Of a stretch of DNA of 49,909 nt, positions 1-8,058 are shown piece by piece. Every line of letters begins with the position of its first letter. Within the stretch, counting starts at the first letter, position 1. Source of the DNA: Pseudomonadota bacterium (GTDB lineage Bacteria; Bdellovibrionota; UBA1018; CAIMNF01); assembly GCA_027486675.1 (NCBI GenBank), contig JAIXOQ010000026.1, positions 1 through 49,909 on the forward strand, read 5' to 3'. The notes below the pieces were generated by a model, which ran no database searches, was not told the origin of the DNA, and saw only the letters and a list, made by a program, of their open reading frames with translations. The position numbers and the translations under genes are program-made.

Positions 1-119
1 AAATAGCCGAAGCGGTGGCATCCGATAATGGATTGACTGTAAAAGGTACGCTGCCCGATATTCGTTTTGACCGTATCACACAGCACCGTGAGAGCGACTT
101 AAAGTTTCTCAAGCGGATT
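1..119. repeat. Direct terminal repeat, left copy (assembly overlap of a circle)
   Basis: These 119 bases are identical to 49791-49909. The repeat lies inside a coding region and its reading frame continues correctly across it. This is what a k-mer assembler leaves at the ends of a circular contig, rather than a biological terminal repeat. The genome is therefore circular or circularly permuted with a unique length of 49,790 bp. Confidence 0.95.
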
Positions 120-785
120 GGCTACGACTACGGTGTATTGTTTTCTGTACGTGGCAAAAACTTGGTATTCACGACCATTTACGACATCGAAGATAAAGGC
201 CATGCGTTGGAGATTGATAGGCTAGACCTCACATCCTACAGCCTCAAGGATAAGTCGGTTAATACGTTTAAGGATGCGGTTGTTTCCTATCATAATCCAA
301 AAAGCAAGACTGTTGTAAAAGTCCCATATGCACTGCCTGCAACAAAAGTGGACTTTAAAAACAACCTCGACAACTACAGCTATTCGCAAATAGCATCTGG
401 CGATACGAAGGTGATACACAGCAAAGCCGAAAACAAGCAGCAAGCGGAATTGAAAGCAAAAGCAGCCCTACACCGTGCCAACAGCTCGCAACAGGACGGC
501 TCAATCACCATGCAGGGCAATCCTATAATGGTTGCAGGCAACAACTTCCTACTGACGGGAATAGGCGCATTGGCCGGCAAGTGGCATATATCCGAAAGCA
601 CCCACAAGGTAAGCAAGGATAGCGGCTACGTGACCGAATGCGCCATCAAGCGAGTAACCAAGGGAGCATCTAAGGCAAGCACGAAACGAGGCAAAGCAGC
701 CGTTGCCGACAAACGTACTCCGCAGTCTGTTTTGGTGGAAAAGAAAACCAATTCAGACGGGTACAGTTACACACAAATCAAATAA
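3..785 (+). CDS. D: Late control/tail protein D, C-terminal part (5' part at 49424-49909)
   Basis: This is the continuation of the gene that starts at 49424. Joined across the circle it codes for 383 aa. P2 gpD-family proteins form the baseplate hub that connects the tail tube to the gpV spike. The family is recognised by its length and by motifs such as RITQHRESDLKFLKRIGYDY, typical of gpD/VgrG-type hub proteins. The position, immediately after tail protein X and before the gpV spike gene, is the classical P2 order X-D-V. Residues 1 onward of this fragment begin in frame at base 3. A GTG at 15 is an internal codon, not the start. The next gene begins 10 bp downstream. Confidence 0.88.
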   Translation: MAEAVASDNGLTVKGTLPDIRFDRITQHRESDLKFLKRIGYDYGVLFSVRGKNLVFTTIYDIEDKGHALEIDRLDLTSYSLKDKSVNTFKDAVVSYHNPKSKTVVKVPYALPATKVDFKNNLDNYSYSQIASGDTKVIHSKAENKQQAELKAKAALHRANSSQQDGSITMQGNPIMVAGNNFLLTGIGALAGKWHISESTHKVSKDSGYVTECAIKRVTKGASKASTKRGKAAVADKRTPQSVLVEKKTNSDGYSYTQIK

Positions 786-794
786 CTTTGAAGC

Positions 795-1421
795 ATGCTA
801 AAGTTCGGAATAATCACGGGTGTAGATGCGGCAGCAGGCAAGGTGCGTGTGCATTTTGACGATGATGATATAGTCAGTGATTGGCTACCCGTGACTGTGA
901 AAAATGCGCTCAAAAATAAGGACAGTTTTCCGCTTGACGTGAAAGAACACGTTGCATGCCTCATGGATGAGCACTGCGAAAACGGTGTTTGCCTTGGTGC
1001 TATCTATTCCAAAGACGTGAAGCCAACGGGCGGTAACAAAGACAAGTGGCGCAAGGTGTTTGAAGATGGAACGGTGCTTGAATATGACCGCTCCGCTCAC
1101 AAGCTCACCGTTGATGCCAAAGGGACAGTTGATGTGAAGGCAACGGGAGCAGTTAGCGTTGATACCAATGCGGCGGCTACCGTCAAGGCTACAGCGGTAA
1201 CACTCGATGCTCCAACAGTTACCTGCACGGGAGCACTTACGGCTGCTAGCATATCAACATCTGGTGGTGGCGACATCACAGCAGCAGGTAAGATAACCGC
1301 TACAGGCGACATCAAAACAACGGGTGGCGATGTTGAGCAAAAGGACAGCATCAAGCTTGGCACACACAAACATTTAGGCGTTACACCGGGCGGTGGAACA
1401 ACCGCATTACCAACACCGTAA
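795..1421 (+). CDS. V: Baseplate spike protein V (gpV/gp45-like)
   Basis: This 208-aa protein forms the membrane-piercing spike at the tip of a contractile tail. The N-terminal part (about 1-75) resembles the OB fold of gpV-type proteins and includes GIITGVDAAAGKVRVHFDDD. Residues about 95-185 are a monotonous Val/Thr/Ala/Gly-rich stretch with a repeated short period, as expected for a triple beta-helix. The C-terminus has THKHLG followed by a Gly/Pro/Thr tail. The HxH pair is the metal-binding apex motif known from P2 gpV. It follows gpD and precedes gpW by 2 bp, as in P2. The start is ATG at 795. Confidence 0.9.
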   Translation: MLKFGIITGVDAAAGKVRVHFDDDDIVSDWLPVTVKNALKNKDSFPLDVKEHVACLMDEHCENGVCLGAIYSKDVKPTGGNKDKWRKVFEDGTVLEYDRSAHKLTVDAKGTVDVKATGAVSVDTNAAATVKATAVTLDAPTVTCTGALTAASISTSGGGDITAAGKITATGDIKTTGGDVEQKDSIKLGTHKHLGVTPGGGTTALPTP

Positions 1422-1423
1422 TT

Positions 1424-1861
1424 ATGGCACAGCTAACAGACATCAAATCGGCCAATTGGCAGCTAGGACTATCGGGCTTCGGCTCGATAGCTGAGGGCAT
1501 AGACGATATACGCCAATGCTTGGGGCTTATCATCACCACGAGCAAGGGCAGCGATCCGTTGCGACCTGAGTTCGGCACGGAGATATACAAGAAAATAGAC
1601 AAGCCCGTGATAAAGGCAGCCCCCGAAATAGTTTCGGAGATACTGACGGGAGTACAGTTGTACGAACCTCGTGTGAAGATAACGAGGTTGGTATATGCTA
1701 TTACGGGGGAGGTAATTAACTTCGATATGTATTTGCAGGTGATAGCTAACGGGCAGAATGTGCAAGTGCTATTCAATATCGACAAGGTTGTTTCCAAGAT
1801 AGCCGAAACCAATACAGACGGTAGAGCGTTTGGCAGAGGATTTAGTTTTGCATTCTCATAA
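1424..1861 (+). CDS. W: Baseplate wedge protein W (gp25-like)
   Basis: This 145-aa protein is of the GPW/gp25 family, a baseplate wedge component that initiates sheath assembly. The family signature is the central SDPLRPEFGTEIYKKID segment (about 41-58), matching the conserved G(T/S)xPLRPxFGsxl pattern of gp25-like proteins, followed by the helical EIVSEIL and a strand-rich C-terminal half. It sits directly downstream of V with a 2-bp gap, as expected for the D-V-W order. Confidence 0.9.
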   Translation: MAQLTDIKSANWQLGLSGFGSIAEGIDDIRQCLGLIITTSKGSDPLRPEFGTEIYKKIDKPVIKAAPEIVSEILTGVQLYEPRVKITRLVYAITGEVINFDMYLQVIANGQNVQVLFNIDKVVSKIAETNTDGRAFGRGFSFAFS

Positions 1862-1872
1862 TCAATAATACT

Positions 1873-3783
1873 ATGGCACTTACCAACAATCAGATAAACG
1901 AGCTAATCGCTTACAACCTGCCGAATAACAATCAGCAGCTCATTAGCCCTGCGAAGGTGCGTGAGGTGTTGTTGGCAATGCAGGCATTCTCCGACGACAA
2001 CATTTACGTGCCAAACGAAACGTTGCAGTCGGTAACCGATAGGGGAGCTGCCACCAACAAAACGCTCACCGTTGCCGGCATGAGCATTGGCAACAGTGGG
2101 TTCTTCGCTACCGTAGGCGCAGCCACATTGGCGGCCAACCGTAGCATCTTGCTGCCAAACGAAAACGGCACTTTGCTGACAAACAACAGTGCGCTCGATG
2201 CCACTAAGGTATCGGGAGTGCTCGACCCTGCCAACATTCCGCTGATGTACAGCGGTGTGCAGGTGGTGAGTAGTGGCGGCATTGCCGACCTTACAGCACC
2301 TCAGCAAGCGCAGATAACCCGTGGAGCTATCGTCACCACTACGGACGGTAGGCGATGGACGTACACGGGCACGGGAAGCAAGACGAGCGAGGCTTCATAC
2401 ATCCTCGTTGCGGACGTGACACCCGAATGGAGTGTGATAGCCAATAAGCCGTCCACGTTCACGCCATCGGCACACGTTCACGACTGGGCGGATATCACCA
2501 CCGGCAAGCCAACTACAGCGGCAGGCTACGGCATATCTGATGCGGTGGTGACGAGCGGCAGCTACTCGAACCCATCTTGGCTTACCGGCTTGGCATGGTC
2601 GAAATTGTCGGGCGTTCCATCCACATTCACCCCATCGGCTCACAGCCATGCATGGAGCGATATCACATCGGGAGTGCCCACCACACTTGCAGGCTACGGC
2701 ATTTCAGATGGGGTAAGCACTAGCAGCAGTTACAGCAACCCAACGTGGTTGACTACGCTCGCATGGAGCAAGATTACGGGCGTACCTGCCACGTTTCCAC
2801 CGTCGGCACATACGCATGCATGGAGTGACATCACATCGGGGCTGCCTACAACGCTCGCAGGCTACGGCATCACCAATGGCGTGCCTACGACCCGAACCAT
2901 CACCATCAACGGCACTACATTCGATTTAAGTGCGGATAGGAGTTGGACGGTTAGCGGTGGTGGTACTCCCGGAGGTAGCACGGGGCAGGTACAGTACAAT
3001 AGTAGTGGGAGCTTTGCGGGCAGCAGCACGTTTACATTCTCCCCTGCACTAACTGTTGCGGCAAGCACTACGGGAGCAGCTACATCATTAACGCCTGCGC
3101 TTACGGCAGGTGGCAACTCGGCTATAATGATAGGGCTCGATATTGCCCCAACGTTTACGGCAGGAGGTTTTACGAACCTGCAAAACTACACGTTGCGAGC
3201 AACGGGAGTTGTAAGGTTCAACCGTGATGCTACAAGTACGCTCGGTACTAATGCCCAAACATCTGCCAATTTGCTGATTGCAAGCAATTCATTTGGCGGG
3301 GCGCTTGCGTTCTCCCACTACTCTAATGGTGGTGCAGAAATGCAGTCGTATGTCAATAGCGGTTCTAATATTGGCGGCTTCATTGCCATGCAGCGGCAGG
3401 GTGGTAATGTACTTGTCGGAACGATTACAGATAACTCCTTCAAGTTACAGGTGCAGGGCGATACGCAATCGTCAGCATCGGCTAATGGTGCGTTGTCGGT
3501 GCTGCAAACATGGAACACAACGGGCAGCCCTACGGCATTCTTGCTCAACGTGACCAACACTGCATCAGGGGCAGCGGCTAACCTCATGGACTTGCAGGTT
3601 GGCGGCACATCGCAGTTCAAGGTAAGCAAAGCAGGAGCTATTACAACGGCTTCGCCATCAGGCGCACAGGCTACATGGAAGCTCGGCAGGTACATCACAG
3701 TATCGTCAGTTTCACTAGTTTCTACCCGTTGCGTAATGGTAGAGATTGATGGAGGCGTGTACTATCTTGGTGTGGTGAACTAA
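1873..3783 (+). CDS. Long tail-fibre-like protein with three 56-residue repeats
   Basis: This 636-aa protein is probably a trimeric tail fibre or fibre-like decoration used in host recognition. Residues about 1-190 are an unrepeated N-terminal part suited for baseplate attachment. Residues about 195-360 hold three tandem units, each containing an SAHxHxWxDIT motif followed by GYGIxxxV. The rest is rich in Gly, Ser, Thr and Ala (GGGTPGGSTGQVQYN onward) and looks like a beta-structured shaft. No chaperone domain is evident at the C-terminus, which ends in a short hydrophobic segment. Its place between W and J is unusual: in P2 these two genes are adjacent and the fibre gene follows I. Confidence 0.75.
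   Translation: MALTNNQINELIAYNLPNNNQQLISPAKVREVLLAMQAFSDDNIYVPNETLQSVTDRGAATNKTLTVAGMSIGNSGFFATVGAATLAANRSILLPNENGTLLTNNSALDATKVSGVLDPANIPLMYSGVQVVSSGGIADLTAPQQAQITRGAIVTTTDGRRWTYTGTGSKTSEASYILVADVTPEWSVIANKPSTFTPSAHVHDWADITTGKPTTAAGYGISDAVVTSGSYSNPSWLTGLAWSKLSGVPSTFTPSAHSHAWSDITSGVPTTLAGYGISDGVSTSSSYSNPTWLTTLAWSKITGVPATFPPSAHTHAWSDITSGLPTTLAGYGITNGVPTTRTITINGTTFDLSADRSWTVSGGGTPGGSTGQVQYNSSGSFAGSSTFTFSPALTVAASTTGAATSLTPALTAGGNSAIMIGLDIAPTFTAGGFTNLQNYTLRATGVVRFNRDATSTLGTNAQTSANLLIASNSFGGALAFSHYSNGGAEMQSYVNSGSNIGGFIAMQRQGGNVLVGTITDNSFKLQVQGDTQSSASANGALSVLQTWNTTGSPTAFLLNVTNTASGAAANLMDLQVGGTSQFKVSKAGAITTASPSGAQATWKLGRYITVSSVSLVSTRCVMVEIDGGVYYLGVVN
2455..2958 (+). repeat. Three tandem 168-bp units within the fibre gene
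   Basis: Copies begin near 2455, 2623 and 2791, giving an exact 168-bp (56-codon) period. Each encodes TFxPSAHxHxWxDIT near its start and a GYGI segment about 30 residues later. The units have diverged in sequence (the third has FPPS instead of FTPS) but keep length. HxH motifs in trimeric fibres often bind metal ions, and this array would place three such sites along the fibre. Confidence 0.8.
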
Positions 3784-3821
3784 TACACGTATATTTGAAC
3801 AACCATAAACGGAAACACAAC

Positions 3822-4121
3822 ATGAAAACATTGAATTTTGACTTCAACCTTTTGGGGCTTGACGGCAAACCCCTTATTCCTGCGGCACATGCAGGGCAAT
3901 TTCTTGGAAGCGCACTAGCTAACAGCAGCAAGGGCGATGTGCTCAAGCTATTCGGATGGAGCGTAGAGCTATACAAGAAACGACCTATTCAAGTGGACAA
4001 GTCAGATGAGAAACTGCTCAAAGAGTTCATTGAAAACAATGAGCAAATGACTATCCTTGCCAAAGCGCAACTGCTCGAAGCATTTGAAACACCCGTTTCT
4101 TACCCAACCCTACCCGAATAA
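3822..4121 (+). CDS. Small conserved phage protein, function unknown
   Basis: This 99-aa protein starts MKTLNFDFNLLGLDGKPL. A TTG at 3795 would lengthen it by nine residues, but the ATG at 3822, preceded by the A-rich ACACAAC, is more credible. The protein has a short N-terminal strand region, then ALANSSKGDVLKLFGWSVEL and a helical acidic C-terminal half. I recall proteins of this general shape in tail regions of phages of Bacteroidota, possibly as assembly factors, but no function can be assigned. It lies between the fibre gene and baseplate gene J, with a 3-bp gap to J. Confidence 0.7.
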   Translation: MKTLNFDFNLLGLDGKPLIPAAHAGQFLGSALANSSKGDVLKLFGWSVELYKKRPIQVDKSDEKLLKEFIENNEQMTILAKAQLLEAFETPVSYPTLPE

Positions 4122-4124
4122 CCA

Positions 4125-5234
4125 ATGGCACTACCTACACCTAATTTTATCAATCGTAACCCCGACCAAATCGTTAGGGAGATGATTGCCGACTACGAGC
4201 AGCGAGTTGGTAAGAAATTGCAGCCTGCACAGGTAGAGCGATTGCTTATCAACTCCCTTGCATATCGGGAGCTATTGCTGCGTAATCAAGTGCAGGAAGC
4301 AGCGTTGCAGAACCTTGTTTCCTTTGCCGTTGCGCCAATGCTTGACTACCTAGGCGACTTATTGGGCGTTGCTCGACTGCCTGCAAGTAGCGCAGGAACG
4401 ACGCTCCAATTCACACTCATTGAAGGCCATGCAGACCTTACCATACCGGCAGGTTTGCGTGTGGCAACGACTGATGGAAGGGCGGTGTTTATCACGGCTC
4501 AAGACGTGTTCGTTGCGGAGGAAGATACCACCGCCACCGTTGATGCGGATTGCGATACCGTAGGCAGGATTGGGAACGGCTACGACACGGGAACGGTGAC
4601 CACTATCCTCGACCCACAGCCCTATCTTGTGTCGGCTACCAACACCACCGTAACGGGTGGCGGTGCTGATGATGAAACGGACGAGGAATTGCGGGAGCGT
4701 ATCAAGCTCGCACCGTCCGCATTCTCAACAGCCGGCAGCCGTGGAGCGTACAAGTTCCATGCGAAGAGTGCGCACCCGTCCATTGTGGATGTGGAGGTAA
4801 CATCCCCCATTCCCGGCACGGTGAACATCTATCCGCTAGTAGACGGGGGAGTGGAAACGCCATCAGAGGTGCTTAGTGCCGTGTTTGTAGCATGCTCCGC
4901 TGAGAAGGTGCGACCACTCACAGACACGGTAGAAGTGATCACCCCGACCAAGATAGACTACGCCATTGTTGTAGACCTTACCTTGTATTCGGGTGCCGAT
5001 AGCGACAGCACCGTAGCAGTGGCTACAGCGCAACTTACGGATTTTGTGAACGCCAAGAAGAACCTACTTGGTGGCGATATTATCATTACGCAGATAGTTG
5101 AGCGATCATTGATACAGGGTAGGGTGTACGATGTGGCCGTTACTTCGCCATCTTCCGACCTAATCATTGATGGCAGTCAATTTGGTAACTGCACATCTAT
5201 CACAGTAAACGTAACCGGTTATAACAATGGCTAA
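4125..5234 (+). CDS. J: Baseplate assembly protein J
   Basis: This 369-aa protein belongs to the baseplate J/gp47 family, which forms the outer wedge of contractile-tail baseplates. The diagnostic central region is seen: TIPAGLRVATTDGRAVFITA (about 107-126), then GGGADDETDEELRERI (about 178-193), where the family has GGxDxEsDeelRxRi, followed by GSRGAYKFHAKSAHPSIVDV. The start is ATG at 4125. The end overlaps the start of gene I by 8 bp, the same arrangement as P2 J-I. Confidence 0.92.
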   Translation: MALPTPNFINRNPDQIVREMIADYEQRVGKKLQPAQVERLLINSLAYRELLLRNQVQEAALQNLVSFAVAPMLDYLGDLLGVARLPASSAGTTLQFTLIEGHADLTIPAGLRVATTDGRAVFITAQDVFVAEEDTTATVDADCDTVGRIGNGYDTGTVTTILDPQPYLVSATNTTVTGGGADDETDEELRERIKLAPSAFSTAGSRGAYKFHAKSAHPSIVDVEVTSPIPGTVNIYPLVDGGVETPSEVLSAVFVACSAEKVRPLTDTVEVITPTKIDYAIVVDLTLYSGADSDSTVAVATAQLTDFVNAKKNLLGGDIIITQIVERSLIQGRVYDVAVTSPSSDLIIDGSQFGNCTSITVNVTGYNNG

Positions 5235-5895
5235 TAGCGTACTTGCAGATAGCATTCAAGAAATACCGCACATAGATGCATTTGAGCAGCTATGGGCTAC
5301 TCGATTGAATGCCATCGAGATAGACCAAGTACTTGTGTACATCATTGATACGGTGACAGCCGAAGCACTGCCATACTTAGCGGAGCAGTTCGACGTTGCA
5401 GGGTATAAGGGCTATAAGCTAGCCACCACCGAAGCCGACAAAAGGCGGATCATCAAGCAGGCTATCGAGCTCAAGCGGTACATGGGTACTGTGTGGGCAG
5501 TCAAGCAGGCGATGGTTGCCGTAGGCTATGGCGATGCAGAGCTGATTGAAGGTGTGGACGAAGGAACGCCCGATATTGATTGGGCGAAGTTCCGTGTGGT
5601 TGCCGACCTTGGCGAAGGCAAGGGGCTAAACTCCGAAACAGCCTCCGAGCTCGCAGGGCTTATCAATGAGTACAAGAACGTTCGCTCATGGCTGCTTGAC
5701 GTATCGTTCAAGCTTGATGGCTTGCAAGACCAATTGCCGCCACTCAATGACGATGCGCTAAGGTTTGATTATTATCAACCCGACATCGTGGAAGACTTAG
5801 GGTGGAAGTCACGGTTTCACGATGGCACATATCTGCGCAATGGTGCTATCAACTACAACGATGGAAACGACATTCTGAAAATTCAAATTCTTTAA
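5227..5895 (+). CDS. I: Tail protein I (baseplate)
   Basis: This 222-aa protein is of the P2 gpI tail family. Features include the early segment PHIDAFEQLWATRLNAIEID, the central TTEADKRRIIKQAIELKRYMGT (about 71-92; the family has a conserved kr.lik.ai..hr..GT), and an acidic C-terminal half. The gene overlaps J by 8 bp and is followed after 1 bp by a fibre-related gene. P2 gpI acts with gpJ at the baseplate rim where fibres attach. Confidence 0.88.
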   Translation: MANSVLADSIQEIPHIDAFEQLWATRLNAIEIDQVLVYIIDTVTAEALPYLAEQFDVAGYKGYKLATTEADKRRIIKQAIELKRYMGTVWAVKQAMVAVGYGDAELIEGVDEGTPDIDWAKFRVVADLGEGKGLNSETASELAGLINEYKNVRSWLLDVSFKLDGLQDQLPPLNDDALRFDYYQPDIVEDLGWKSRFHDGTYLRNGAINYNDGNDILKIQIL

Positions 5896-5896
5896 A

Positions 5897-6334
5897 ATGA
5901 ACGATCAAATAAACATGTTTGGCATCTTCCGTATGAAGATGTATTGTGTACATACTGGTGCGCTGTTGAAAGACTACAGCGACTTTAATCTCATTGTAAA
6001 CAATGGCCGCACAGCCATTACACGTTTGCTTGGTGGTGATGCTGCTAATCGTTCGCTGACGAAAATCAGTTTTGGCACAAACAACACTGCCCCTACGGCT
6101 ACAGATACAGCGATTACTAGCCCGTTCACTAAGTCACTTGGAACGGTAAGTTATCCAAGCATCAGTTCTGTGAAGTACGAGTGGACATTGGAAGCAAACG
6201 AAGCAAACGGCAAGGCCATTACCGAATTTGGCCTGCTGTGTAACGACAATACGTTGTTTGCTCGCAAAACCCGTGAAGCCATCAATAAGAATAGCGATAT
6301 TCGCTTGGTTGGCAGTTGGGAAATCACATTCTAA
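5897..6334 (+). CDS. Tail-fibre/collar-associated protein
   Basis: This 145-aa protein is probably a fibre-attachment or short fibre component. The segment ANGKAITEFGLLCNDNTLFARKTR resembles the conserved (A)ItEiGLfd.dg.LfA signature seen in N-terminal domains of phage tail-collar fibre proteins, and GSWEITF forms the C-terminus. The N-terminal half has LIVNNGRTAITRLLGG. It lies between I and the collar-domain protein, in the fibre slot of P2-like phages, so it probably mediates fibre attachment. The exact role is inferred from position. Confidence 0.6.
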   Translation: MNDQINMFGIFRMKMYCVHTGALLKDYSDFNLIVNNGRTAITRLLGGDAANRSLTKISFGTNNTAPTATDTAITSPFTKSLGTVSYPSISSVKYEWTLEANEANGKAITEFGLLCNDNTLFARKTREAINKNSDIRLVGSWEITF

Positions 6335-6393
6335 AACCCTCGAATTCGGGGGAATTAAACCTCTCGAATTCGACACCTTTAAAATAAGTAATC

Positions 6394-7521
6394 ATGGCAA
6401 ATCAGCCCGAAGTTTCAGAGTTCACATCAGGCATCTATCAGCTAGAGCCAACCGACCCCGTACAAGGTGGTGAGGGTGGCATTGATAACCTGCCATTGAA
6501 GCAGCTCGCTAACCGTACACGTTGGCTATATGACCGTGTATCAGACCTCTTTGTAAAACAGTTCTATGCGCTGACGGGTGCAACTACCCTAACTACGGGT
6601 GATGCCGGCAATGCGTATGTTCTGTTCAACGCATCCGTGTACACCGTCACTTTGCCGGCACCTAACCTATTTGCACAGGGCAAGGGGTTTCTGTTCATTC
6701 ACGGTGGCGATGCGAATGCGCCTTACAAGATATTCTGCCCATCGGCAAACATCCGCACGGGTTACGGTGGTTTCAATACCGTATCGCTCAAGCCCCTGCA
6801 GCAATTTTGGGTGCTCTCTACCAGCACAGGTTGGCAAGTAGTTGGACAAGACACATGGCAGGACGTTGGAGCTATTCAAGCATTCTCACGCACTACAGCA
6901 CCGCTAGGGTGGTTGGCATGTGATGGCGGGCTATGCTCGCAGTCTGTATTCCCCGATTTGTACAGCATTATTGGCACTATGTACGGAGTTGGTGGAGGTA
7001 GCACATTTCGACTGCCCGACCTACGAGGCGAGTTCCTACGTGGTTGGGATAATGGACGAGGCATTGACACACCATCGCTAGTGTTCACGGGCGTATCTAT
7101 ACCGTTTGAGTCAGGGACTACCGTAGGCTTTACGCTTACCAATCTTTCGTCAACTGCCGAACTATTTGTTGGCATGAGTGTATCGGGTAGTGGCGTTGCT
7201 CCCGGTGCGAAGATTGCTGCAATTGTTGACTCAACGACTGTGCAGTTGGACTTGCGGAACACCATCTCCACAAGCAATGCAACGGTAACATTCACCGTTC
7301 GGCAGGTGGGTAGTTGGCAGAAGGCATCAGGTATTAACGGGCATGTTGGTTCTGCCCCTTGGGCAAATAGTCAGTTAGCCATCACAGTTGGCGATATTGA
7401 CGATACCGAAAACTATTCAATTACCGGAAAGGACACTACCAACACAGGTAGTAGCCAATCGCACAGGCGTTACCGGGTAAGACCCAGGAACGTTGCGATG
7501 TTGTATTGTATCAAATTCTAA
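6394..7521 (+). CDS. Phage tail collar domain protein with an inserted segment
   Basis: This 375-aa protein begins with a ~50-residue segment common to phage fibre proteins (NLPLKQLANRTRWLYDRV). The collar domain starts near residue 158 (IQAFSRTTAPLGWLACDGGL) and has the hallmark FRLPDLRGEFLRGWDNGRGID. In typical collar proteins GRGxD is soon followed by GSWQ. Here about 80 residues rich in Thr, Ser and Val are inserted before VGSWQKASGINGHVG. The C-terminus RRYRVRPRNVAMLYCIKF is the usual collar end. It probably forms a receptor-binding short fibre. The preceding 59 bp contain two CTCGAATTCG copies. Confidence 0.85.
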   Translation: MANQPEVSEFTSGIYQLEPTDPVQGGEGGIDNLPLKQLANRTRWLYDRVSDLFVKQFYALTGATTLTTGDAGNAYVLFNASVYTVTLPAPNLFAQGKGFLFIHGGDANAPYKIFCPSANIRTGYGGFNTVSLKPLQQFWVLSTSTGWQVVGQDTWQDVGAIQAFSRTTAPLGWLACDGGLCSQSVFPDLYSIIGTMYGVGGGSTFRLPDLRGEFLRGWDNGRGIDTPSLVFTGVSIPFESGTTVGFTLTNLSSTAELFVGMSVSGSGVAPGAKIAAIVDSTTVQLDLRNTISTSNATVTFTVRQVGSWQKASGINGHVGSAPWANSQLAITVGDIDDTENYSITGKDTTNTGSSQSHRRYRVRPRNVAMLYCIKF

Positions 7522-7533
7522 ATAGGGAAAGCT

Positions 7534-7998
7534 ATGCTTACTACTGCACAACTCATTTCCAAATACGGTACTCCCAATGACGAGGGGACATATTTGGTTT
7601 CTATTGACCTTCCGTATCCAATGCGCCTTTCGTGGGACTTGAATACCAAAGTCACCAAAATTCGCTGCCATCGGTTGGTGGCAGATAAGCTCAAAGCCGT
7701 GTTTACAGACCTGCTAGCGCACTACGGCTATCAGCAGATTGTAGCTCTTGGCATTGACCTCTTTGGAGGATGCTTCAACTTTCGTAAGATGCGAGGCGGG
7801 AACGATTACAGCCGCCATTCGTGGGGCGTAGCTATTGACCTAGACCCCGACAGAAATATGCTCAAAGAAACAAGCCGTACAGCTCGTTTTGCACGACCAG
7901 AATACAAACCCATGATTGATATTTTCTACAAGCACGGGTTTGTATCGCTAGGCGTAGAGAAGAACTACGATTGGATGCACTTCGAGATTGGCAGCTAA
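7534..7998 (+). CDS. Endolysin, M15-family peptidase (VanY/Ply500-like)
   Basis: This 154-aa peptidoglycan peptidase probably cleaves stem-peptide cross-links during lysis. M15 metallopeptidase motifs are complete: [12 protein letters not shown] (His95 and Asp102 as zinc ligands) and DWMHFE (Asp146, and His149 as third ligand). There is no signal peptide, so export would depend on a holin. Unusually, it sits at the end of the tail operon, 12 bp after the collar gene, while the holin-like and spanin-like genes are near 26.4-27.4 kb. The gene is followed by a factor-independent terminator at 8031. Confidence 0.9.
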   Translation: MLTTAQLISKYGTPNDEGTYLVSIDLPYPMRLSWDLNTKVTKIRCHRLVADKLKAVFTDLLAHYGYQQIVALGIDLFGGCFNFRKMRGGNDYSRHSWGVAIDLDPDRNMLKETSRTARFARPEYKPMIDIFYKHGFVSLGVEKNYDWMHFEIGS

Positions 7999-8030
7999 AC
8001 TCTTTTTTTTCGTGTGTGGTTTTAGGGTTA

Positions 8031-8058
8031 CCCTCGCATCAGCGGGGGTTTCTCTTTT
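8031..8058 (+). terminator. Terminator of the tail/endolysin operon
   Basis: The stem CCCTCGC (8031-8037) pairs with GCGGGGG (8042-8048), with loop ATCA, and is followed by TTTCTCTTTT. The hairpin overlaps the last codons of the converging integrase gene, whose stop codon is at 8039-8041. It ends plus-strand late transcription before it reads antisense through the integrase. Confidence 0.75.

Noticed and set aside
1-119. Biological long terminal repeat or redundancy
   Set aside because: The 119-bp identity equals a common assembly k-mer and lies inside a gene whose frame continues across it. A circular assembly explains it.
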